Assembly: GCA_025738555.1 (NCBI GenBank)
Contig: JAOVFP010000005.1
Span: forward strand, 2,604,001 to 2,668,000
Length of the DNA stretch: 64,000 nucleotides
DNA from: Cyathus striatus
Taxonomy: Eukaryota > Basidiomycota > Agaricomycetes > Agaricales > Nidulariaceae
Direction of reading: 5' to 3'
How positions within the stretch are numbered: the first letter of the stretch is position 1; the number at the start of each line of letters is the position of its first letter. This document shows, in pieces, positions 34,233-44,756 of this stretch. Made by a program: the position numbers and the translations under genes. The notes under the pieces are model-generated. The model was not told the origin of the DNA. It made no database searches and saw only the letters and a program-made list of their open reading frames with translations.

Positions 34233-35687
34233 CTAAGCATTATCGCTCTTTTATGATGTTCGGCTTTGAGCGCCAAATCGCTGACTTGGTTACGAAGGCA
34301 ATATATCCCTTTGAGAACCTAAAATGTAAGCAAAAAAATACTGGAGGTGCTGAACGTCTAAGCTAGAAGGCCCATGGACCCGTTATGGGCCCAGAGGTCT
34401 ACGTCGAGGTGGCCATTGTTCCCAAATATCGTGGAAGATAAGGGGAACTATGCTCGTCCAAATTTAAGGAGATGAGCGTTGGCTGGCCCTGGAGGACAAG
34501 AGACCATGAAGAACTGGTCGAGAAGGTGTTTAAGAACATGAAGAACAACATGCGAAGATGATATTGCAATCGGATTTTATCTCGGATTTTTGCCTAAATT
34601 TCTGCATTAGCGGTGGGAGGCTTTCACCAACGTCGGCGAGCCACGCCACCGCAGTGAGAGAGGCGAGAAGACGCAAATAGACATGAAGAGCAAGGAGAAT
34701 GAATTGTGCGGTAGGTTAAGGTGGTGGTTGTGGTTGAACCTGACAAAGTCGCTTGGACCCGCAACAAAGCTGGCCTAATTCAAATTTAGAATTGAGTCTC
34801 AGATGCTCCGCCGTCCATCTTTCTCAACTCGCCCAACCCTTTTCCTGCCCTCTCAGGATTTTTCACCGTTCAGATATTTTTTAACCCTCGTTTCTGATAT
34901 TTTCACCCCCTCAAATTTGAAAAAATTCCCCCTCCTGAAGACGACAGCCACCCGATCGATGAAACCCGATCCTCTCGACTCTTCAACATCCTCAGACAAT
35001 GGTTGCAAATTTCTATGCCATATGAAGGCCATTCGTCACGGTTGTTGTCAGATGTAGGAAAGGAAAGTTTTGGGTGGCTAGCCTGAGGTACGTTTTCCTG
35101 AGTAGAGGCCGTAGCTGCCAGCCTCAGTTCTCGTGCCACAGACACCTCACCACAGCGACTCTCAACAACATCCACTCCTCAAAGTTCGACTCAATGGCCA
35201 AGACACCATCAGGTATCCAGATAAGATTTTGAACCCCCTACTTCAGAGCGCCATTATTCTTTTTCCCCCTACAACACTCTTTCACCACTTACTTACTGAC
35301 CAGCGAAATTTTCTTCGTCAGCTCCCTGAATACGTCCCGCAAATTTGGCAGTACGACGTGAGCCACCTACTTTTCTGTCTCCGTGCACTACTAAAACTTC
35401 ATACCAAGTCAGCATTACAAAACAGCAAAATTATCTGCTCCTCGATCGTCTCCAACGTTGACGACATTTCGCTCCTTTTACAAACCATTTGACATGGTTG
35501 CATATTTTACGAGTTCGGAACATGAATTTATGGGACAATGGTACTGGTGTTGGGGGATGCTTTCTAGAAGGTGGCTGTCACATGAAGGTAGACAACAGGT
35601 CGGTCATAATACTTGTTATCCTCATCTCGTAAAGCTAACCATCACCTTCAGGTAAGTGTATAATACTACAACAATGTACAACCGCGC

Positions 35688-36038
35688 ATGAAGCGCCTAT
35701 ATACCGCTAATATAACAACTCTTGATTCTATCAACCACTATTCGTCTAATGGATCACCAGTAGATGTCAAATCACCCGCATCAGCCGACCATATCACCCC
35801 GGTACGATCTGATATAAGACTCTTATATCTACCTTCAACATTTCACTTACTACACCCCTATTTATACGAGCCACACTCTCCTCGCCCTGATCCCCGTAGT
35901 ATAACGGCAGCAGGACCTCGCCAACAGTGGCGTTTTACTTTTGACTTTTTTCCCCCTGGGGTACGATGCGCGTTGGCGCCGCTGTCTATTTATCTTTACA
36001 CCTCCAGACCATGGGTGGACGTATATGGCCAGCTGTAG
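35688..36038 (+). CDS. Conserved open frame at the end of copy A
   Basis: The 116-codon frame (SSNGSPVD...SPASADHITPVRSD ... YLYEPHSPRPDPRSITA) is matched by the corresponding frame in copy B at 51843-52091, differing by substitutions and not by frame. No domain was recognised; it could be an exon or a conserved non-coding end. Confidence 0.3.
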   Translation: MKRLYTANITTLDSINHYSSNGSPVDVKSPASADHITPVRSDIRLLYLPSTFHLLHPYLYEPHSPRPDPRSITAAGPRQQWRFTFDFFPPGVRCALAPLSIYLYTSRPWVDVYGQL

Positions 36039-36060
36039 CCGTCCTTCTGTTGGAATTGTA

Positions 36061-37626
36061 TGTTTACTTTAGGTGATGGGGAAGATAGTACGAGGATCCG
36101 CTGATACATTTGTTGAGATCAACCACGTCGACATCGTGTCACCCTCGTGCATACTGCGATTAGATGTTCTTAGGATAGGTCGATGGAAGCGCCACAATGG
36201 CACAGAAGGAGCTACGTGCTAATATCTTCGCACAGCGCGGAACATGGTTAGTCTATTGTATCGCAGGAGGATTCTAATGAGTCATACCCTATCATAGATA
36301 AGTAAACCATAGACTACCGCTTGCGCGCCACAGCGGTTATCCTCAGTAGCTGCGCTCTTCCACTACAACCGTGTGTTTAAGGTGAAAAGATGATGTGTTG
36401 AGATCGACAGTGTCGTTATTGTTACCCTTCTTCTCGCTGTGATTAGGTTGCAGGATTGGCGGGTGGATGCGCCACTTGTGGAAAGTGATGCGGAGCGGGT
36501 AACGCGCTCGCGCTAATCTTTGTTACGCAGCACCGAGCAATAGGCGTCTGTGGGTTAATAATCTAGGAGGATAATTAAAGTGAGTCCTATAGTTTCGTTT
36601 AAGTCAAAAAATATAATCACTAACTATGTCTTGTTTAGTGCTAAGTCTTTCGAATAGCGGTGAGTTGTGAGATCCTGTTCAACATGCACCCGGTCCGGTT
36701 AGGAGCGTTTACTGCCTATTGCTCACATACAATAACGCTATTCTGCTGTGTCAGCAGGCGGCTGTGGCATCCCGCTGGCTTATCGATTTTGCTCGTCGTA
36801 ACGAGCTGACTACTGCTAATGGTATCCTCCCTTTGTCTGCAGATATCAGTGTAGCTCTTGACCACCGGTTTTCTACTCTCTGTTCCAAAACGCTATTCTT
36901 TCACCTGAGTTGCTACTATCTGAGCTGATATTCCTACACCGTGCAGGATTAACTACCCGCAATGGCTTTCAGTCTATGCTAGTCAATCGTGCCCCTACCA
37001 CTGTCTACGTTCTCCGTCGTTGTGCATCATACACACTTCGGAGTGCACAATGCGTTGCACATATCCTTTCCAGCAGCAGGGGCCAATCACCCGCATGTAA
37101 ATGAATACAGCATACTATGGCCGGGTCATTCACCGGCACTGTATTTGTAACTCATTTCCATCGCCTTCCTTAAGTTGAACTCTTCTTCACCGCGTCGGCA
37201 GGCCCCTTGCTCACCTCTATCACCTCTACCTGGGAACCATTCACCGGCCATCCATCCTCGTGCTATCTCACTGCGAGCTAGAAGAGTTGTTTTCTGTGAG
37301 CGGGTCAGCTTTCCAAGGCGGGTTTGGTGGTTACAATTCGTGATGGTGCTTACTTCGATGGAGACTGGGCCGGGGGGGAAGTAAATGAAAAGTATGGGGA
37401 AGGAACGGGAAGGAACGGATCAAGCACGATCGACGGATAACGTAATTAAGGCCCGCGCGAAGTTGTCATCCCGATAACAATTCCCTGGATAAGTACTTTA
37501 GTAGATAAGTATCAAAGAACAGCGTCCCCAACATTTTGGTAACAGGATAAAATGAGCTCAGTTTTGTCCGTCTTTGTTCCCTGCATGTATATGCGCAATT
37601 TGTACAGAGCGAGTGTTATGAAAAAA
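36061..37626. other. Diverged flank of copy A, no gene seen
   Basis: Partial similarity to the region after copy B persists (for example GATTAGGTTGCAGGATTGGC at about 36441, compared with 52241). No gene could be supported. Confidence 0.4.
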
Positions 37627-39202
37627 CTACAAGAGCACAGATATCCACTTTGGCATGGCCAATTTCTCGAAGAAGTCGGTGTAGTAGGAAAATGGATGCC
37701 CAATAACGTAGTTGGTAGTAATTATGTTTACAGCCTCGGTATATAAGCCTTCAGGATTGAACTGTACTGACGACAGCTCAGGATAGCTGAGAATGTCTTC
37801 CTTGCGCTCCAAGTCCTTCAAAAGTGAGAGCAAAATGAGGCATTTTCCCCATGCGTGTGGATAGCTCTTGGGATTCTGCTTGTCGTATTCCGCCAAAAAA
37901 AACACCATTTCGTACCTGGAACGGAATCTATATCACCACGACGCTAATCGATCCTCTCATGCAGCGAAAAATTCCGCAAGCAAAGTCACGCAAAAACCCA
38001 GACGAATGACTCAACTTCATACCAGTACCACCGCTCTTGATTACCTTCCCGAAAGCGATTAGTGAGAGTTGCCCTCGCCATAAAAGCAAAGTGCCAGTCC
38101 AGAATCTTTTATCACTGAGAGGTCAAAATCGTTAAGGACACATTCATCCTTTGGGATCCCACATAAGGTTCCAAGCACTGATATCGCAATGTGCAATACC
38201 ATTTTTCCAAAGATCGTAATACCTGAAATAATAACATATCATAAGTAAAAGGAATTGTATAAGTTACTAGAAGAAATCGCTTACAGGCAAAGCATTGTAT
38301 CCAAGAATTTATAAATTGACCCTCATTGACGATTTTACCTAGAGGTTCAAGACGGCGAAACAGAAGCAGACGAAGAACACGAGGGCCAGAACCTCCTGAA
38401 GCGGGTCCAATCCCAAGCTTCACTATAATATTGCTGGTGTTGGAGGAAGGAATATCTTTGTATGTAATGAATTTAGGGAGATGCTTAACCGTGTCTGTGC
38501 ATCGTAAAATTTCAACGGCTCGCTCAATTATAGTTGCTTCGCTGTTCTGCCTAGTTTTAGGCCAGCATGCTTTGATGACCAAATCCTCATCCTTTAGAGA
38601 CACTGAAGAACCGGGAAAATTGGAGATACTTGTCCCATTGATAATTCATGTCACTCAGCCTTTCAATACGGGTCCATGAAGGGCTAAGTGGTTTGATGGA
38701 GGATGGGTAATATGCGCCCTGATAGCATTGGAACTGACTTGCTCGTTGGGCATGTAGTTTTCGATTTCATGACCCAGGTATGACGAGGCCGAGTGTGCCT
38801 CTGAACCGCCATATGATAAGTCGCTTCCAGGAGTAATAGAATATTCCCTCGTCCCAGTCGAGTTCCTCAGAGGTTCGTCCTTCGGGCGTCCCGGTTCAAC
38901 AGCAAATTTTTCGCTAGCTCGCTGCCAACATTTATGCAATTCATTATCAAGAAGAACATAATATTGTTTCATCTGCTCAGCATTTTTTTCCGAGTAGGGA
39001 AAAGCAGGATCCAGGATTTTATTCTTGGTATAGCGTCGGATCTCCCAACCTGAGGAAGATAATACATCAGGCCACTATAGATGCACTATCTCGAGTTTTG
39101 ATAATTTTTTCTGCAGTAAGGCTTCTCTGGCATTTTCGTTTTTTACCGCAAGGAGCCTCTTAGGGAGAAGGACGAAGTCTCGTGAGAGGTTCGAGATCTA
39201 AT
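37627..39202 (-). pseudogene. FunK1-like protein kinase, 3' part, split by the copia element
   Basis: The minus strand gives, in order: ISNLSRDFVLLPKRLLAV (just inside the insertion), WEIRRYTKNKILDPAFPY, MKQYYVLLDNELHKCWQR, DLVIKACWPKTRQ, KFITYKDIPSSNTS, GIGPASGGSGPRVLRLLLFR, then after an intron DLWKNGIAHCDISAWNLMWD (HxD catalytic loop) and VLNDFDLSVIKDSG (DFD metal loop), and finally YVIGHPFSYYTDFFEKLAMP. HxDIS..NxMW with NDFDL is typical of the fungal FunK1 kinase family. A one-base frame change separates the catalytic loop from the DFD motif near 38,140. The coding sequence ends at 37627. Confidence 0.68.
39198..39202 (+). repeat. Left 5-bp target duplication of the copia element
   Basis: CTAAT, repeated at 44266-44270; 5 bp is usual for Ty1/copia integrases. 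Confidence 0.85.
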
Positions 39203-39483
39203 TGTTGAGATGGTACAATCTTGAAGTACCCAGATCAATCAAGTGTGTTCTCACATCTTCGAGATCCCCGAGAACACCATTTGCGAGAACATTGTAGAAT
39301 ATACATTGTAGAATATTGTAGAATACTGTAGATACATTTATGTCTATAAAAATACGAAAGAAACTGTGTAGATACCTCAGTGAATTAACTCCCCATATTT
39401 TTCCCACTCCAAATCAGTGTGAACCTAAGTTCTCGGTTACTCGCGCATCTCGTCTACACTTTATTTCAGGTGTAAATACAATA
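39203..39483 (+). repeat. 5' LTR
   Basis: Runs from TGTTGAGATGG to CAATA. It differs from the 3' LTR only at 39476 (A instead of G), which indicates a very recent insertion. Confidence 0.93.
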
Positions 39484-39497
39484 GGTTATGGGCCCCG
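39484..39497 (+). promoter_or_regulatory. Primer-binding site, initiator-Met tRNA internal type
   Basis: GGTTATGGGCCCC directly follows the LTR. It is complementary, with one possible mismatch, to the anticodon arm of initiator tRNA-Met (GGGCTCATAACC in yeast). This is the half-tRNA priming known from Drosophila copia and Ty5, not 3'-end priming. Confidence 0.75.
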
Positions 39498-39578
39498 CAC
39501 CCTAAAAGTAACCGTAAACAAGAGTTCAATATACACATTATATCACGTACCTCCTATAAACCCACACATTAAGTCACA

Positions 39579-40550
39579 ATGTCTTCGTCATCAAATGAAA
39601 CACCATCAAGCCTATATCGCATTGAGCTACTCCGTGAAGATAACTGGTTAGCCTGGAAGCGCCGAATTACGAGTGTACTACGTGACCGCAAACTCTGGAA
39701 ATATGCCGAAGGAACTGAGAAGAAGCCCACCATGGACCCCGTGAAGGAAGGGATGGAGGCAACATCGAGTACCACAGATAGCAAGAAGGCCTTTCAAGAT
39801 AAATTAACTACTTGGGAAGACAACGACGCACGAGCACAAACTCAAATCGAGTTAACCTTGAGCGACTCACAGATTATTCATATCGCGGGAGCCAAGACCG
39901 CCGCACAGATGTGGGCACAGTTGAGGACAGTGAAGGAGCCGCGAGGTAAGATGGGTATCATCTCGGCACGTAGGTGTCTGTATCGCACTATAGCCGAAGA
40001 AACGACAGATATCAGCACACACATCACAGAACTGAGAAAGATACAGGAAGAATTGCACTTACTAAATAGTTTGATAGATGATGATGAATTTACGACAATT
40101 CTCATCTCTTCTCTTCTGGAAACTTGGGATCAGTTTACAACCACATATCTAGGGGCTAATACTTCAGTGAGTAAAGATAAGTCTGACGAAAAATCAATGA
40201 AGGACAATACCACGAAGGAAACTATTTGGTCTATCACTTCATTTGAGCTCATTTCTCTTATTCTTGAGGAAGACCGCCGCCGGAAGGATAAACTCACCCA
40301 TAATGCGAATGATAGTGCAATGCAGGCTCAAACAAGATTGAAGCCACGTGAGAAGTCGAATATTGAATGCTACAATTGCCACAGGCGAGGACACACTCGG
40401 GATGAGTGCTGGTCAAAAGGTGGTGGGAAAGAAGGCCAGGGACCACGCCGGAAGAAGAAGAAGAGCAGCGGTAATGACCGCGCGAACCAAGCAGACTCAA
40501 CGGCAGCAAATTCTGAGCTTAAGGACACTGTACCATTGCAACGAAATTAG
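39579..40550 (+). CDS. gag: copia Gag
   Basis: Structural protein that forms the particle and binds genomic RNA. The 323-codon frame starts MSSSSNETPSSLYRIELL. The N-terminal part has the UBN2/gag_2 type fold signature (LLREDNWLAWKRRITSVLRD, later QMWAQLRTVKEPRG). A CCHC zinc knuckle, CYNCHRRGHTRDEC, lies near residues 264-277, followed by a lysine/arginine-rich tail. The ATG lies 95 bp after the LTR. The frame ends at a TAG while pol continues in the +1 frame, overlapping from 40348. Fungal copia elements usually have one continuous frame, so an indel is more likely than programmed frameshifting. Confidence 0.93.
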   Translation: MSSSSNETPSSLYRIELLREDNWLAWKRRITSVLRDRKLWKYAEGTEKKPTMDPVKEGMEATSSTTDSKKAFQDKLTTWEDNDARAQTQIELTLSDSQIIHIAGAKTAAQMWAQLRTVKEPRGKMGIISARRCLYRTIAEETTDISTHITELRKIQEELHLLNSLIDDDEFTTILISSLLETWDQFTTTYLGANTSVSKDKSDEKSMKDNTTKETIWSITSFELISLILEEDRRRKDKLTHNANDSAMQAQTRLKPREKSNIECYNCHRRGHTRDECWSKGGGKEGQGPRRKKKKSSGNDRANQADSTAANSELKDTVPLQRN

Positions 40551-43500
40551 CAATGAGAATACAGATATTTTGAATAAGACTTACCACTACAATGATGGCC
40601 AATTTTCGAACGCAATAACTAGGGATACATGGTTAGCTGATTCAGGAACCACTTCGCATATCTCTAATGATAGAAATACCTTCGTAAAATTTGAGCCATT
40701 AGCTTCGAAATCGATTAATGGTGTTGGAAATCACTCTATTAAGGCTCTAGGACGAGGAACAATTCAGTTAGACTGTAAAGTCAATGGAAAAATCGTTACT
40801 CACAATCTACAGAATGTCCTATATGCACCAAATGCTATTAATAATCTTCTATCCATTAGCAAACTTGATAAAGCTGGGTATGAAGCGATTTTCGGAAGGG
40901 ATAAAGTCAGGATTGTAGACTATTCAAATCGCATTTTGGCCACTGGAAACATAACTGATCAGTTGTATGCTTTAAATGCGAAAGCTAGAGTCCATACCGA
41001 AGCCGGAGAGCATGCAAACATTGCAAGATCGTCTCCAGACACATGGAACTCGCTCCACAAGAAATATGGACACCTAGGAATATCAGGACTCGAAAAACTC
41101 ATCAAGAATGGACTAGTAGAAGGACTCACAGTTGATCCAGACAGTCCTCCATTTATCCAATGTCAATCCTGTGTCCAGGCGAAGCAAACTCGCCAGAATT
41201 ATCCTAAGGAGGCCGAAAATCGAGCAGAGACACAAGGAGAGCTTACCCACAGCGATGTATGGGGTCCAGCACGAGCCCAATCAGTTGGAGGATCGATTTA
41301 CTATATTTCTTTTACAGACGATGCAACTTGACGATGCACAGTGCTATTTATGAAGAAAAAGTCAGATGCCTTTGAAAAATTAAAAGAATATCTTACTTAC
41401 ATCGAGAACAAATTTGATCGTTGTCCTAAGGTCCTCCGAGTCGATAATGGAGGTGAATATATCAATAAAAAGGTAAAACAATGGCTGAGCACGAAAGGAA
41501 TCGAGCTACAGACCACTGCACCTTATTCCCCATCGCAAAATGGTGTCGCTGAGCGATTTAATCGTACTTTAATTGAATTAGCACAAGCCATGATTATAGA
41601 AAGGGATTTACCTGCATCCTTATGGGCCGAAGCCATATGCCACGCAGCATACCTTAGAAACCGAGCACCAACACAGGCACTTGAGGGGAAGACACCAGAG
41701 GAGGCCTGGAATGGAAAGAAGCCAGATGTATCACATTTCCGAGAGTTTGGAAGTGATGTATGGATACTACATCAAGGAGTTAAGCAATCCAAGTTAGCAC
41801 TGAAATCGACGAAGCACACCTTTGTTGGATTTGAAGATGGACCCAGAGCTGTTCGTTTTTACGATTCAATGACGAAACGGATAAAAGTATCTCGAAATTT
41901 CGTATTTTCCGAAACAGAGGCCGAAAACGATACCATTGAACAATCCAGTGCCCCCAGACTGAAGATCGAGGGGGAGCACAGGGGAGACGTCGATCCCCAG
42001 TCTTCTGGAACACAAAAATCGGAAAATAGACCATTTGAGACGAAGATTGAACACAGTAAGCTTGAAGCGAAGCCCGAGGCAATTTCTGAGAAGCCAAATA
42101 CGAAGCCAGAGAGCCAGACAATGAGTACACCAACAACACCTGTGAAAACAAAGTCAATACCCATTGAAACAAGCCCAGGAGTCAATTACCACCCACAGGG
42201 ACTAAATCCTATCCCACTGCGACGTTCTGAATGAGAAACTACTCAACATAACTATAGAAAACTTGATAACCCAAATTCACGATTACCAGCTGCACCATGT
42301 ACCAACAATTTCACTTTAAACGAGGAAGAACAGTCAAATTATCTAAATGAAATCGATTTTTCTTATCTTTTAACAGAGAAAATCAATGACTTACCTCATA
42401 CTATCAAAGAAGCAATGTCTTCACAAGAATCAGCTGAATGGGAACAAGCTATAAACTCAGAATACGAAATGTTAATGCAGAAAGGGACCTGGAAACTAGA
42501 AGACTTACCAACAGATAGAAGGGCTGTAGGATGTAGATGGGTATTCACAAAGAAAGATGACTCACATTACAAGGCTAGGCTCGTAGCAAAGGGATATTCA
42601 CAAATCCCAGGCATGGACTATACAGAGACCTTTGCTCCTGTAGTTCGTTTAGACTCCCTGAGGTCACTATTAGCTATTGGAACTATTAGAGACATGGAAA
42701 TACGTCAATTAAATGTAAAAGGAGCTTACCTTAACGGAGATTTGAAAGAAGAAATATATATGGACCAACCAGACGGTTTTAACGACAAATCTGGACGTGT
42801 ATGTCGACTATTCAAGACACTATACGGTCTCAAACAGTCAGGATGCGAATGGAACAAGAAATTAAATAAAATACTCACAGAAATCGGATTTCAATGTTCC
42901 GAAGCGGACCACTGTGTGTACACGCGAGTGAGCAATGGAAAGCTCACTATGCTAGCAGTATGGGTGGACGACATAATCCTACTAGCAGACGAAATAAGTG
43001 ATGCAGAGGAGGTAACGACACGCCTTAGAAATGCATTTGAAATCAAAGAGTTGGGAGAGCCCAAACTCCTCTTAGGTCTTGAAATCAAGCGAGACAGAGA
43101 GCACAAAACAATTTCTATTGGACAGGGAAAATACACTGAAAGGATCCTTAAGAAATACGGAATGGATAATGCAAATCCTGTAGCAACACCGTTAGATCCC
43201 AATGTAATTTTGTCCAAAGACCAAGCAACTCACCCGGAATCCTCAAGCAACTCAGAAAACCCAAATCCAACTAACCAGACTGACAATAGACTCGTTCACG
43301 GATACGCTGAGGCCGTTGGAAGCTTGATGTACGCAGCGGTGAACACCAGACCGGATATCGCGTTTGCGGTAACGAAGTTGAGCAAATTCAATGCCAACCC
43401 GGAACCGGCACATTGGGCCGCGTTGAAGCATGTTCTGTGTTATCTCGCAGGAACACGTGACCATCAAATTACATATCGCGCTGATCCGAGCACGGAACAA

Positions 43501-43977
43501 AGTATTTCATTTATTGTGTATTCCGATGCCGACTATGCCTCTGATATCGACGACCGAAAATCAGTATCAGGCTACACTGTTATGCTAGGAGGTGGCGCAA
43601 TCGCTTGGAGCTCGAAGAAACAAACTACAGTTGCGCTTTCTTCAACCGAAGCGGAGTACTGTGCTGTTGCACATGCTACTCGACAAATCATTTGGCTCCG
43701 AAATTTGTTCAAAACCTTATATCAAGAACAACTTGAGCCAACAGCACTGTATTGCGACAATCAATCCGCTATCGCACTTACATAAGACCCTCAATTTCAT
43801 GCAAGGTCTAAACATTTTGATGTACAGAATCACTTTGTTAGAGAGAAAGTGGAGAATGGTACTGTAGAAATTATTTACTGTCCTACTGATGAAATGGTAG
43901 CGGATATATTTACTAAAGCTTTAGCTAGACCGAAGCACGAGAAGTTTACTAATGCTTTGGGACTACTTCCAGCTTGA
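40551..43977 (+). pseudogene. pol: copia Pol (protease, integrase, reverse transcriptase, RNase H), broken by stops
   Basis: All blocks lie in one frame. Protease: TWLADSGTTSHIS. Integrase: zinc-binding HKKYGHLG...CQSCVQAK, then THSDVWGP, VLRVDNGGEY and PYSPSQNGVAERFNR (Asp, Asp, Glu). Reverse transcriptase: GCRWVFTKKD, LVAKGYSQIPGMDYTETFAP, RQLNVKGAYLNGDL and AVWVDDIILLA. RNase H: VYSDADYASDIDDRKSVSGY, SSTEAEYCAVA and LYCDNQSAI. Stops interrupt at 41329 (TGA, after FTDDAT), 42232 (TGA, after RRSE) and 43783 (TAA, after SAIALT). The first catalytic Asp of reverse transcriptase (family pattern QLDVKTAF) is Asn. The final stop is at 43975. Autonomous activity is not expected. Confidence 0.95.
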
Positions 43978-43984
43978 GGGGGAG
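43976..43984 (+). promoter_or_regulatory. Polypurine tract
   Basis: GAGGGGGAG directly before the 3' LTR, the usual plus-strand priming site of LTR retrotransposons; it overlaps the pol stop codon. Confidence 0.85.
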
Positions 43985-44265
43985 TGTTGAGATGGTACAA
44001 TCTTGAAGTACCCAGATCAATCAAGTGTGTTCTCACATCTTCGAGATCCCCGAGAACACCATTTGCGAGAACATTGTAGAATATACATTGTAGAATATTG
44101 TAGAATACTGTAGATACATTTATGTCTATAAAAATACGAAAGAAACTGTGTAGATACCTCAGTGAATTAACTCCCCATATTTTTCCCACTCCAAATCAGT
44201 GTGAACCTAAGTTCTCGGTTACTCGCGCATCTCGTCTACACTTTATTTCAGGTGTAAGTACAATA
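43985..44265 (+). repeat. 3' LTR
   Basis: 281 bp, TGTTGAGATGG to CAATA, one base different from the 5' LTR (G at 44258). Confidence 0.93.
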
Positions 44266-44756
44266 CTAATTGCAAGCGAATTTGTGAGAGATGTGTTCAG
44301 GATCGTTCCGATGCATGGCAAGATCTGAAATTTCCAGAAACCCCCAAGCAATTCAGGGAATGCTTCTTCGCTCAGCAGATCAAATACCACATTTATACAT
44401 CCCTGGAAATCCGGGTACCTTTCAGACTCTTTTAAGTTTCTTCTGCAGATGTTCTTAATCAGCATGAGCCCGAAATATTATATTTCAGGTGCACTTACTA
44501 TCCTCTGAGGTGGTCTCTACCCTTTTGATTGTATATCTTCTTAGTAGTCATGATAACCTTCTCAAGCAAAATATCTGCGTCTACAGCAGGATCGACAGAA
44601 CATGATTTCGAAATGGACTTCAGAAAGGTTATAAATGGACTCGAGTGCGTTGGCTATCTCGGTTAATGTCCCCTTTGCAATACAATGTTAGTTACGAGGA
44701 TGCGAATACTAACTGTAGTTAACTCACCCTGACATGCTACCTTTACTTTGCGACAT
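44266..44756 (-). pseudogene. FunK1-like protein kinase, 5' part
   Basis: Reads MSQSKGSMSG (start 44756), intron, GTLTEIANALES, a frame change, then FITFLKSISKSCSVDPAVDA and DILLEKVIMTTKKIYNQKGR. After another intron come LMLIKNICRRNLKESERYPD and INVVFDLLSEEAFPELLGGF. The frame change near 44,640 and the copia insertion both disable it. Joining across the copia insertion places TTGCAATTAG before ATCTCGAAC, a plausible 3' splice site, so the element entered at an intron end. It is assigned to the kinase by continuity with the downstream part; the N-terminal residues alone are not diagnostic. Confidence 0.55.

Larger units (their letters stand above)
30103..36060 (+). repeat. Duplicated segment, copy A
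   Basis: Aligns colinearly with 47478-52133 in the same orientation, from GCCAGTGCTGGCTATCG near the start to CTGTAGCCGTCCTTCTG near the end. Removing the 1.3 kb insertion (about 30651-31992) leaves about 4.6 kb, the length of copy B. Divergence by eye is moderate (scattered substitutions and small indels), so the duplication is not recent. Weaker similarity continues beyond the end in both copies. Confidence 0.88.
39203..44265 (+). mobile_element. Ty1/copia LTR retrotransposon, nearly full length
   Basis: Two 281-bp LTRs differing by one base, a 5-bp target duplication (CTAAT), primer-binding site, gag, pol in copia order (protease, integrase, reverse transcriptase, RNase H) and a polypurine tract. 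Defects: a +1 frame change between gag and pol, three in-frame stops in pol, and Asn in place of the first catalytic Asp of reverse transcriptase. It sits in the kinase pseudogene, just at the 3' splice site of an intron, in opposite orientation. Confidence 0.97.

Noticed and set aside
37175..37384. Open frame with Pro/Ser/Arg-rich sequence near 37.2 kb
   Set aside because: No domain, no partner exons, and the matching region after copy B does not keep it.
40348..40550. Programmed +1 frameshift between copia gag and pol
   Set aside because: The overlap shows no slippery site I recognise, and fungal copia elements usually have one frame; an indel in a copy with other lesions is more likely.
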